Positions 1 through 11,700 of a stretch of DNA of 64,000 nucleotides are shown piece after piece. This DNA comes from Patagioenas fasciata (Eukaryota; Chordata; Aves; Columbiformes; Columbidae). How positions within the stretch are numbered: position 1 is the first letter of the stretch; every line of letters starts with the position of its first letter. The translations under genes and the position numbers were made by a program. The notes below the pieces were generated by a model, which was not told the DNA's origin, made no database searches, and worked only from the letters and a program-made list of their open reading frames with translations. The DNA lies in contig NC_092521.1 of NCBI RefSeq assembly GCF_037038585.1, positions 51,406,398 through 51,470,397 of the forward strand. Direction: 5' to 3'.

Positions 1-3000
1 AGGCTGGCAGGAGCACGGCTGCGAATGCGGGGAGTTTGGAAGCAACTCTCAGAGCCTGAAACCACGCTGATGCCTGAGCTGTGGATTTGTGCCTTGGCAA
101 GACAGATAGACCAGAAAAAGTAGAAGTCATATGTTAACCTCTGAATTGGATTTTAGTCTCTTGAAGATCAAGGGTCTAGGTCTGACCTGCACTTAGATTC
201 TGCTCTGGTGTAAAACCAGAACAAGTGTGCTTAATCTGGGACCTACAGACTAATTTCTCAAGCGCCTTATAAAACGCAGCCCTACCTTACAAAAAGCCAA
301 GCACTCATAACTTACTCTAATTCAGCAGGAAACCATCTTCTATCCGTGTTTTGTTGCTCCCTGTCCTCTAGCAGTACTAACAAGAAAAAGAGCACGGAAA
401 CTTCCACCATTCAGCAAGAAGGCTTCCATGTCCTCAGATAATCCCTTGTGGGTCTGGACGGTGGGACCAGAGCCAGGCTCTGTTGTCAGGGCTCCCCGGC
501 TGGTCAGAGCGATGTGTTTGTTCCCAACCGGCTCTTACTGCGTCTCAAGATAAATGGCTCCACACTGACCACTACAATTGCATTATGGCCCCAGGAGAGG
601 TGCTATTTACGCTAAAGAACAGCACTGGAATGAGAAAAAAAAATGTGTCTAAACTGGACATAATTACATTCATGCTGTTCTTAATGAAGTTTTTGAAGAG
701 CAGCCAAAATGATTAAAGGGGCAAAGAAACCCCTAATTATTTTTAAAGTAGAATTTGAGACATTTTTGGGAGGATTTATTGATTGGGGACTGCAGAGGAC
801 TCAGTAGTCTCAGCAGTCCTCTAATCTGCCTTCCTGTCAAGGGGTTTCTTGGTAACTTAGAGTCATTTGTTAACTCTTACCTACACCAGACATTGCTGTC
901 TGCTGGGCTGGTGATGCTCAGGTGCGATGACACTGAGCTCTGCTCTCCAAAACAGCAGAAATGGCTGCTTCCCACACACGGTGTTGTGGGAAACACACCA
1001 TTCTGTTTAGTTTAGCGCTGGAAAAACGCGCCTTTGCTGCACTGAGGTGCATGAAAACTCATTTGCTCTGTGCCAACGTTGGCTTCACTGGAAAAAAATC
1101 ACCTCTAAAAATCACCTCCCCAACATGCAAAAACAGATCCCCTAAACAGGGACATCAAAATGAATCATACTCTTGAAAACCTCCTTTTTCCTCCCATCAC
1201 AAAATGGGCAATACTTACATGCCTCTGGGAAGCCCTTTGGGTAAGAAAACCCCCACTGTGTACAAGGTCTTCTCTAAAAAGAGCATTATTTGCCCAGTTA
1301 TTTGCTTTTATTGTTCTGGTATTTAAAAAAAAATAAAAATCACTACACAAATTTTGGACTGTTACACTGAGTTTATTTTGAAAAATAAATCAAAGAATGT
1401 TTTTTTCATCTCTGAGCCAGATGGAAAGAAAAAACAAATGTATTCTGCCTTAAGAAAGAAAACACATGAGAACTTTAAAAAAATTTTAGGCAAGTTTCTT
1501 TTTCTTTTTTTTTCTTTTCACTAAACAGCATGGAAAAAGTGAGGTGGAGAAGGTGAATGTACAAATAGGCTCTCGTTTTAGGAAGGCCTGGTTTCTGGGG
1601 AACAAGGGTTTTGTCCGTAAGGCACTGTGCTTTCCCATCTTTAGATACCCAAACTACCTCTGAGTGCATGTGGCTAAGCACCAGGAGCTCTACAGCTGCC
1701 TCCTGGTCCCTCACCAGAAACAGCGAGGTCAGATCAGCTGTTATAAACAGCTGATTTAAGCTAGACACAATAATGGCTTATCTAGGGACTGATCCTGCAC
1801 TACTCAAGACATCCTTCACTTGGGGGCCCATCTGAGGTGCTTTGCCTGCTTTCGCTAGGACAGGGAACTGCAAGAGGGAATTCTTGCTTCTTAAGACCCT
1901 CTTAAAGGTCTTGTTCGACTCAGACCTTTAAAACCAAGTTTCTAGCACCTAGGTGCTGCAAGAAAAATACAGTAAAACTGCAATTACGGGATAAAATAGC
2001 TGCGATCATGAATAGAAACAGGATGGTGTACGTGAGAAGAAAGGCTTTAATGAAAATAATTTCCATCCGTTTGATTTTTAATACCAACGAATGCTTCTGG
2101 CTTCACATCTCTCCAGTCTCCACATCTCTCTTGGTTACACAAGCACACACAAAGTAAACAACATTCACTTCCATGTCTCTGCTCCCTTTATTGGAACATT
2201 TGCAGGTATTATTTATAGACACCAAGGGGGATGAGAGTTTGAGATTTATATGCTCTAATCAACTGAAGGTGTTTCCAAATAAATGAAAGGAGTCAGAAAT
2301 GACATTAAGAAATCAAGCACTGGATGTAAATCACAATGACTTTGCACCCTCTCTGCCTTCCCCTCCCTTTCCTGTAACATTCTCAATGCTTGCCAGCGTA
2401 TACGAACTTGCGTTTAGTTTGTGTAAAACAAGAAAAAGGACGATGGAAACATGTACTCAGTGTGCCAAGTTACAGTATTTGTGCATAAGAAGGAGGGCCA
2501 AAACTCGAGCTGGGACAAAATAATTTCCTATCACTTAAAACTTTCCATACAACCTGCGTTATCGCTCAAACCATACAGAAAGCAGATTTAACGGGGATGT
2601 TTTCCAGACCCCGTGCGGCAGCTCTGACTTTCATGACAATTTATTGGCCCCTCCTGGTGTCCTGCTTGCATCCCTGCCAATCTCTCCTTTCTGTGACGGG
2701 TTCCTGAGCTGTGTCCCAGTCCTCCCAGTGATTTCCATCTTGGTCGCCATTTGACACCTTCGTTTCCCTCCTGCAGGAATACTGGGTCAGAAAGATGGTC
2801 TGTCTCAACCTGCCTGGCTGCTCAGGCCGGATTTTAGAGATGACTGAACACACCAGGCACGCAACTGTAGCATCCCTCTCTAGCCAGTTTTGCTGAACAG
2901 CTGCAGACTTTGCTTCAAATGTGTGAACGAAGAGCTTGCGCCCAGGCACATTTCACATCTCAGTTGAAGGTCGATCATTAGAGCATTATTATAGATAATT

Positions 3001-4726
3001 ACAATCCAATTTTGAAATTCACCTCAAAATGAGTAATTAATTCATAAACATGTTGCATCCTTAAACTGTCCTTGTTCAATGGTTATTTCCATGCTAAGGC
3101 CACCCAAATGCCCATAGTTTAGCAGAGCTGCTGTGCTCATTTTCAACAAGATAAGCAGCTATTGCTGAAAACAACCATTTCTGTCACCATATGCGGTCAT
3201 AAGTGCAGCCATAGCTCTTGATCACCACGGTGCAGAAGACCTCCTTAGAGGGAATGGAGGATACTAGATGATTCTTGGATCATCTCACCTTGAAATGTAC
3301 CATCACTGCTATTGCTGAAGGAAGAAAAGGATGGAATCAGGGCAAGAAAACAGTACAGCTTGGGGCTTACAGAGAGGTTTCTCATGAACTTCTTTTGTGG
3401 ACAGAAGTCTATCACATCAGTAAAAAGCAAGAACTTCATTTAATGTGGCAGATGCTCAGAATGGGCTTATTTCACCTAAACAAGCCAACATTCAAACCAA
3501 AGGCAGCAGTGCTTCTGTCTCAGTGTGGCTCTTCAAAGCTCCACTCCCAGGTTTTGTGAGGATCTCTGGGTGTGCCAAGTAATAGTTATATACCTTGTTA
3601 TCCAAAAATAGCACTTTAACATTATCTTCACAGACACTGTGTAAATATGTATGTAAACACTACAGCGTGTATCTACAGCATGACAGGGTGTGTGGCAGAA
3701 TCATGTATTCAAAACCTGATGAAAAAGCCAAAATAGAAGTCTCAGGAAAGACAGTCTGTCTGAAGAAAACCTCAGCCTCCAAGATGGTGACACATGGTTT
3801 CTGCAGCTGAAATACACAGACCTTTCCCTTTTAATTAAACATACGCAATTTCCATGTTGCTCTTGTCTCATATCTAGTATGTACCACAGGACATATTCCC
3901 AATTGTTAACACTTTGTGTGTTTTCTTTAAGAAAATTAGAGTTAAAATTAAAAGCCACCCCATGCCCCAAATGAACACTGGAGGGAGTGTGGGCTGTAGG
4001 ACAGCAGCAGTCTTTAATTAGTTGGTCTTATGAGCAATATTTGAAAGTCTCAAGTACAAAATCCTGTCTCTTTCCAACAGAGCTGGAGTATTTCAACAAA
4101 CTTATCTGCATTCAGCCAAGGTAAACGGCAGGTCAGAAGGCAATGAAAAACAACCCTCCTTCCCAAGAAGGCAAAACAACTTCCTTCATGGTATAGCATG
4201 TGGCCATGAAGAACATCAAAACTGAGAACTGAAACCAAGGTTTCTGCTAATGAACTTCAACTGGTTGCTAATTTTTTAAATTCCTGATAAGCAGCACTGC
4301 TGCCCAGACAACGGCTCATGGGACCATGGAGGAAACTGGCTGGGTGATGATATCATCTTATTAGCCACGCTGCCTTCTGTTTTGCAGGATATTTTATTTT
4401 CTAGTTTGTTTGGGAGAGAAGTAAGTACTGGTCCAAGAAAACGGAGAGATTGATTTACAAAGCACTTTGGAGAAGTGCAAATTGATCAGACTTTCCTGAG
4501 TATGGCATGTTTTTCTTACCAAATTTTGTAATCTGTCTTAAAAAGAAACATATTTCAGTCTGTGCAGCTCCATTTCTGTTTTTATAAAATCCTTCATCTG
4601 GGTTTGACTTGCAATGTGAGTAGCACCTACCGGGGTAGAATTCCTCACCAGAAGGGAGAAGGAACACAAAAATTTCAAAATAATTCTGAAATGCGGAGAT
4701 TTACTTCTGTGGCATTTCTTGTGAGT
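1..4726. other. Intergenic DNA downstream of COLEC12, no gene seen
   Basis: About 4.7 kb of AT-rich sequence with frequent stops on both strands. The small open frames here (up to about 100 codons) show no recognisable domain, no codon bias and no splice context. No CR1 or LTR was recognised. In mammals the next gene in this direction is THOC1, but none of it is visible here. Confidence 0.6.
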
Positions 4727-4906
4727 AGAAGGAAGGAAGGATGGCACGCAGGTGGGAAGGCAGGAAAGCTGGCAGGCTGGAAAGAAGGAAGGTAAGCAGG
4801 CAGAAAGGCAGGCAAAAGAAGGCAGACAGGCAGAAAAGGCAGGAAAGAAGGAAGGCAGGGAGGTAGGAAGGCAGGAAGGGAAGCAGGAAGGAAGGAAGGA
4901 AGGAAA
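4727..4906. repeat. GGAA/GGCA polypurine tetranucleotide tract
   Basis: About 180 bases, almost all purine on the plus strand with interspersed C, built from imperfect GGAA, GGCA and GAAA units and ending in a cleaner GGAA run. It sits about 250 bases past the inferred COLEC12 cleavage site. Its repeat nature explains the long open frames on both strands here. Confidence 0.9.
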
Positions 4907-5155
4907 AGCTTTTATTAACACAGTCATTGCATAGTACCCCGGTGAAACATTGGCTGTGATCGGAACTATGATGAGTATCTAGTCTTTAGTCAAATTAATT
5001 GTTATACACGCAGACTAGACTGCATATAATAAGGAAAACACTACCTAAAATCTGCTTTAAAAGTTATTTAACCAGAACAAATCATCTGGGAAAGTACAAA
5101 TATTTCTAACTGGAAAAATATTTCTCTATAGTTGAGCTAGGCTTGACAGCAAACC

Positions 5156-5770
5156 TTAATGAATTATTAGTACCTTTATTGTTTTCTTTGGCCCCTGTGC
5201 ACTATATTTGTAAAAAAAGTCAGTAAAAAAGAGAACAATTGTAAAAAGCAAATATTTTGTACAAAAATACAAAGTTTTAAAAGCTCTTAAAAGTATATTC
5301 CATATTATTGATAGGAGTTGGACTATATATATATATTTATATAAAATCTATATATTTGTGTATCTGTATATTTTTCCTACATTTAGGATGTTAGCAAATG
5401 AAACATACTGTTTACACAGTTGCTTTATATGTTTTTCTATATGAGTGACCAACAGTCTTACTCAGATTGAGAGAATGTCTTTTCTCAGAAGACAGAAGTT
5501 GCTTATGTATGCGGTTACCGATTGGGAAAAAAAATCTATATCAGAATTAGTCCAATAGTATTTCCTGATGCTGTGGGTTGAAAGGCCTCGAATAATTGAA
5601 GGATGCTGGAGAAGAGTTGCTGCTGAATTCCTCTACGTGTTTAAACCAGTTTTCAGTGCTTGCCTTTTTTTTTTTCCCAATTTTGGCAGGCAATGTTGCT
5701 CTCTGCCAGGATTTTCTTCTTCTTTAAGTAGATTTCCATAATATGTAGGTATCTGTAAAGTCACAGCCTA
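5156..5770 (-). other. COLEC12: COLEC12 3' untranslated region (inferred)
   Basis: About 615 AT-rich bases follow the stop codon. It includes a TA-repeat stretch near 5320-5352 and ends near an AATAAA hexamer (5180 down to 5175, minus strand), followed by a TG-rich stretch about 20 bases on. The cleavage point is an estimate. Further AATAAA hexamers on the same strand (for example 4914-4909) could serve longer transcripts. Confidence 0.6.
5175..5180 (-). terminator. Polyadenylation signal AATAAA for COLEC12
   Basis: Canonical AATAAA on the minus strand, about 590 bases after the stop codon and followed by GGTTTGCTGT at a suitable distance. Inferred from position; no transcript data. Confidence 0.55.
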
Positions 5771-5790
5771 TTACACTCCAAATATTTGCT
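5771..5790 (-). CDS. COLEC12: COLEC12 exon 10: last codons and stop
   Basis: The coding part is only 20 bases: two bases completing a Glu codon, then Q-I-F-G-V and TAA. The acceptor is ACCATAG|AG after a long pure pyrimidine tract made of CTTT repeats. The choice rests on three points: phase fits the one dangling base of exon 9; the resulting tail after CEKD is nine residues, as in the mammalian protein; and the total length then equals 742. The tail sequence differs from mammals, as expected for the least conserved part. The alternative acceptor upstream (about 5849) would add a long hydrophobic tail and fits poorly. Confidence 0.8.
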
Positions 5791-8700
5791 CTATGGTGTG
5801 AGAGAAAGAAAGAAAGAAAAACAAAGAGAAAAAAAATAATGTAAAAAGCCTGTGAAGATTAAACGCATTTCCAAAAAGATCAAGGTATGTTAAAAATTTA
5901 AGAGGACTTATATTCAGATCCTCTAAGTCCTGGAGGATAAATATTTGTAAACCATGAAGTTTTCCTAAAATAACAAACATCTGTAGGAAAAGGAGGGCAA
6001 ATTACATTGTTACACACGCTCCTTTACTCTGGACAGATAGAGTTATACACACATGAGGCTTATACAGCACTTTGTTTTGGTTTAGGGGGGCATTTTTTTG
6101 TGGGTAGGATATAATTTTGGCTCTAGCTGACATTTCCATCTGCCTTCACTGAAATTCAGCTTACATGTTTGCAACTGGAGCAGCCAGGCACCCTTGGCAA
6201 GGCAATGTTTAAATAGGTTGCATGGAGGAGATGATACTATTTTGTGCAGAGCCCCACCATGAATACAAATACCGCCCAGCTCTGTGAAGACAAGGCGAGC
6301 TTCCAAGCAGCCATGTGAACAACCTGCCCACTGCCATTGCAGAAATGCCTCTATAACCAGAAAGAGATGCCCATAGCAATCACAAGGGTGACTGCTTGGC
6401 CACACTGGCAGTTGATGAGTCCACACCAACTGCAAGAGATGAGTTGCTTATGGCCTGTGGACCCAGCCTCTCAGCCCTATGGGACATCTCCTGGCAGCAG
6501 TGGGGATTTTAAGACCTCCTCAGCAGTCACCAAGTGCCTCCTGTTGCACAAACTCTGAACACAGTCCTGCTTTTTAAAGGCTGGTCCCTGAGACATCCTA
6601 AGACCAGCTTTCCCCTGAGCATGGCCATTGAGCTGATAAAAACAGCTTTTGGTGCAGCCAGGGTCTGGAGCACATGTGCCAAATCATGCTTGAAGTGTCA
6701 GGCGTGTTTGAAGTCTGCAGGAGATGGTCGAGATACAGAGCATGCTATGCCTACATCCACCTTGAAGGCTGGTCTTGTGGTGAAAGAGCACAAGAGCACA
6801 GGACTTATTGCAATAAATCCAGCATCTACATCGTGCAGAGTATTAGAAAAACCCATGTGGGTTGCATCTGAGTGGAAGTGCTCCACGTGTGATTCCTCCT
6901 CTTCCTCAACAAGGCACTGCCATAGCATCTGGCCTTATGCCTCAACCTTCTCCCCCATAGCTGTGGAAAATTTACTTGAATTTGCCCTGTTAGGGTGAAA
7001 TAATCAAACCAAGCACCTTGCTTACCTTTATCCATGTCTTTTTCACAAATGAAATTATTAACATCTTCACAGTTGAAGTCATTCCAGAGCCCAGCATAGA
7101 TTAACCCAGCGCAATCTTCCCCTGGCCCGTGCCCGTGATTCCAGTTATCAGGTTGCCCGGTTTTCCAGTTTCTTTCAACCAAAAAAGCAAGAGATATATG
7201 ATTGCACAACACAGCACACATGACAGTTTTTCACCGCAAGAAATTAACGAAAACATCATGAGGTCTGTTCTGAACGGGAAATACACGTTGAAACAAACAA
7301 TACATGACTCTTGCTGAAAATGGAAAACAGATGTATTACAGCGCAGGGAATCTATTTGGCCTCGGGCTGCCAAAACCCAGAGACCTAAAATTAGACTGAT
7401 GAACTTTATTTTAGCTTCTGAGTGTACATGCACATATAGTGGAAGTGTTCCGTGCTCCGTGTGCATCACTCCAATCCTGCAAAGCCCGCGCACTGCGTTC
7501 CTGCCAGCGGGTGGGACTGAGAAGGGCCACGGGCTCCTGAGGGCTACCCAGGGTGTCAGCACCTTGCCATTGCTCACCGCAGAGGTGCTCAGACCCCTGC
7601 CTGCAGCAGCGCGGGCTTCTCGGGAGGCACAGCAAAGACTGATCTGTTTTACGGACCCATATTTGCATGGGAAGTGCATTTTTGGACTTCTAAGGAATGT
7701 ACAAAGTATATATGCACGTTATCTTCTCAGATCGTTAGCTCTGATGGGGAAACGTAATGCAGCACGTAAAAAACTTGCAGCAAGTGCTTTCTCATCCTGT
7801 TTTTGTTTAACGAGTGAGAAACGCTTCCAACCTTGGGACTTAAAAGCTCTGTTTTCCTGAAGAAACAGGTTGTTGAAGGGAGCTTGTGATTGCTGGCTGA
7901 TACGGTCCGTGCTCAGCTGAAAAACATGCCTGCCTGACACAGAGCGTCTGACCAGGCACCTGGGAGGACACACAGCTTTCCAAAAGTAATGAAATACTTT
8001 GGAAATCAGTAACTTGACAGCCCTGAGGTTACGACAGGGCACCTAAAACCATGGTGTAGTGGAAACCTATTGAAAGCAGTGGCTGAAGTGAGAATAAGTC
8101 ACAGTGCTGCCATAAAGATGAAAACAGGGAGGGAGAAAAAGGGAAAATTACTATAGCTCATTTGAAATACATCTGACTTTTTCCATGTTTCTCATCAAAA
8201 TGAACACCAATGAGATCACAGCTAATCATTTTGTAACATCTGACTGACTGTAGCATGTTTTTCTGGCACACAGCATACTCAGCTCTATAAACTCTTTAGT
8301 CCACTCCTCAGTATTAAATATTTGGGTGGTTGCAATCTGTTCCATTTAGGACAAATTAGGTGTAGCCCTAGGATTCCTGGAGAGCTGCCAATTCAGTTCT
8401 CAGCTGTCCAAAGCTTAGACACCCCCATTTCATGCATTTTCCTTATGTTTAATGCTTTCCACTTGGATTTGGACTTTATCTAAAGGCTGGTCATTTTTTA
8501 TCAGAGCGAGCACTCTATTTATAGCCAGTTGTAATGCAAATAAGGAAAATCAAACCAAGATAGCAAAACTGTCTGTGCTTTCCATCTCTACTTTGTAATA
8601 AAAGTCATAAGCAAATGTTTTGGCAAGAAAAACTGTGCTGTGTAGTTATGTGATTCTTTCATTCAACATTCAGTTTTCTTTCTGGCAAGGAAAGCAAGCC

Positions 8701-11700
8701 TTGTGCATGGAGAAGGGAGAGAGAAAAAACTGAGTTCAACAGCACCCTCAGTAATGAATTATTTCATTGGCATCTACAACGCTCTGGATTCATTGGATTA
8801 CTTCTAGATGCTGCTTTTAGAAGTGTCAGCAAGAGTGGTAGCATCTGCAGAAAATAAACACCATTGTTTTTCATTTACGTACGTGTAAACTGGTAAGGAT
8901 CCATCCAGCCATCTCCATTCATTTTCCTTCTCTGAATCTGTTAGTCCAATCCAGAAGCTGCCTTTCCTCAAAATCTGCCTTTTTATCCATTGCTGTGGAA
9001 GAAAGATCTTAGTCCATAACAAACACACACAACCATCTTTGGACCCAATAAGCTACTCTAGTTTCATGAGTGTCTTTGTTATCAGAATAGGAAAGGCAAA
9101 TGAAATTTTTCTAAGCTGAAGACACGTTTCAGGAGTTGGCCTTGCGACACTTTGCCCACCACTAGAATCCATAGCAGAGTTTGCATGTGAGGTAGAGAAA
9201 GCTAGGCATGACAATCTGGTTGAAGTAAAGTCACAGCCAATGTCTTATAGACACAGATTGAAAAAAAAAAAAACAAGTACTAGCAGTTGTATCTTGATGT
9301 CCCCACTGCTGTGTAGCCACCAAATAATTACAGAATTACGCAACACATATTATGTTGAACAGTACTAAAAGCATAGCTAGATTAAAAATACTTTTGGGTC
9401 ACAGTAGTCCTAGGCTGCATATATTAAATTAGACAATTTAAAATTAGATTTTATTCACTACCGCAAAAACTACATTTTGGACAATATGCAAGGCATAATT
9501 GACTTCATCTTTAAGGTCCAAAACTACAATTCTCATCAGCCTTTCTGGTGGCTCCATGCTCACCACCTTCAGGGTCAGCAACAGCTCTGCTCACACTGCC
9601 CTTCTGCACATGGAGAAGCTGCTGAGCAGGCAGAGGGTAGTCAAAATGCTAACTGGAGTCAATCACTGTGTCTGCTTCACTATATGAACTCACGATGCTC
9701 TCAGCTTCCCACTTGCCTTGTGGCTTCCTCATGTTAAATAACTTCAAACCCTCCCCTTGAGAAGAAAAGAGAAGGTGCTTACCTGCTCCTCTTTGTTGTC
9801 TATGATAACCAAGCGTGATGACTTCTCTTCACAGAATAACTTTGCCTCTTCAAAAATCTCTCTTTCAATTGAAAAGTAGTAGCACTTCTCTGTATAGTTC
9901 TTCCAATGAGGAGAACAACCTGTGATGTGAATTTTTTATGTTAAGCCAGTTATTGATAACTCAATAGGCCAGCAGTAACTTTCTGCATAGAGACAATAAT
10001 AAGTGGTGGATCCCATACCCATTTACAGTGTGCTGGCACCTAAACTACTTACATACAGTTTGGGAATTTACTTATTAGGATCCTGACTCTGTGAAATCAA
10101 GGATAAATTGTGTGGTCAAGGGGATTAATTACTCTTACTACTGCCACCTTTTCTTTAGCCCTAAACTTTAGCTGAAAACAATTTCAGGCCATCAGAAAGA
10201 AGACCAACAGGTATGGATTCACTTAAAAGGGCTTTTTATGGTAAATCCAAGATATTTAGTCTAAGGTAGCAGAGGTTATTTGAACCAGTAACTAAGTGGC
10301 TAACACCCTGTGCTTAGATATATTTGTATCTCAGTAAAAGATGCACGCTTACCATTGGCCTCAGGCACTGATGTAGGTTCACTTTGTAGTGCCATTGGCA
10401 TTCCTGGACCTGGTGGCCCTGGTGGGCCAGGTGGGCCCTTTGGACCAGGTAGCCCAGGGACTCCAGGTAGCCCAGGTAGTCCTCGAGGTCCAGGTACCCC
10501 TGGTTCTCCCACAGTTCCTTGCAGGCCTTGAAATCCTGGTGGGCCTTGTGGCCCGGGTGGACCATCTTTGCCTTGTGGACCCGGTGGCCCTGGGTCTCCG
10601 CTTGGTCCAGGCAAACCCGTCTTGCCAGGAGAACCTCTCTGACCTTTGGAGCCAGGTGATCCTCTTGAACCTTTCCCTCCTTTTTCTCCTGGTGGTCCAG
10701 CTGGCCCAGGTGGGCCCTTCTCACCTGCAGGTCCTGGTGGTCCAGGCTCTCCTTTATCTCCTTTTTGTCCTTTTAGGCCAGCAGGGCCAAGAGGACCTTG
10801 AGGGCCTCTGTCACCTTTAGGTCCCCTTGGACCAGGAGGGCCTGAAACAATGCAAGCATGCAAAGTGGGTATATGGACAGAAAACAAAGCAAAAAGCCCA
10901 TGTGAGGTTCATGTGTATCTCTGACCAGCAACACAGGATACTCAGCACTGTGAAAACTGGGCTAACAGCTACTTCGATCAGTGCTTGTAAAAGTACGTCT
11001 GCCCCTCAGGCACTACATACCATTGCTCTTTCCTCAGCATTCATGAAATACAGGATACAGAACAAAATAATCTGATGCACCCTGTCCCATGAACTGGATG
11101 GTGACACCATGCCTCAGGTGACCGGCTGAGGTGCCAGTCCCAGCCAGACACACTCGTTGCTGTTGACACACATGGTCCTGCGTGTTGATGCTCCTCTTCC
11201 CTCGCTCTGCTACATCCTCTTTTCCTTCTAGCCCCATCTCCCCAGTCTTAGACTACAGGACTCTTCTCCTGCAATAACCCTGTTTGCTGCTCTGTCAATA
11301 ATAGGATGTCAAAAAGAGACAACACAATAGATAGTGAGCAAAACGCCAACAGTGGGAAAGACCAGAAGCACTAGTGGCCAGCTATAACAGGAAAGGGAAC
11401 AATACCCAGTATAGGAAATAGCAATATTGTGACAACAATAAACAACAAAACAAGTTTGAATTCTGACAATGAATGAGCAAATGGCTTGCCAATACCCACT
11501 CGCCCAGCCAATCTACATAATTTAAACTCCTCCAGAGAGAAATTCCTAAACTGGAGTAATTTAAGCCTGGTTGAAATGAGAAAGGTGAAGGTTACTGACA
11601 TGTAATCTTGGCTCTAATTCAGCCTTAGTTTATTCGGAGCAATGGATTTATATTTGTGATTAGAATTTTTGGCCTAACTGTCTCACATCAGGTTGGAAAT

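Noticed and set aside
4538-4934. 129-codon minus frame and a 60-codon plus frame rich in Ser/Cys/Pro or Lys/Gly
   Set aside because: Produced by the GGAA/GGCA repeat, not by selection for protein.
5800-5850. Alternative acceptor for the last COLEC12 exon at about 5849 (CTTCACAG)
   Set aside because: Would add a long Phe-rich tail translated from the CTTT repeat and break the length match; the acceptor at 5791 fits phase, tract and total length.
6534-6998. 154-codon plus-strand frame in intron 9
   Set aside because: Antisense to the gene, no domain, overlaps another chance frame.
7101-7860. Frames of 192 codons (minus) and 153 codons (plus) in intron 8
   Set aside because: No recognisable domain; the minus one runs into exon 9 in a different frame from the lectin. 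A local GC rise explains the lack of stops.
10314-10820. Open frames of 136 and 143 codons overlapping the collagen exon in other frames
   Set aside because: Low-complexity shadows of the Gly-X-Y coding sequence.
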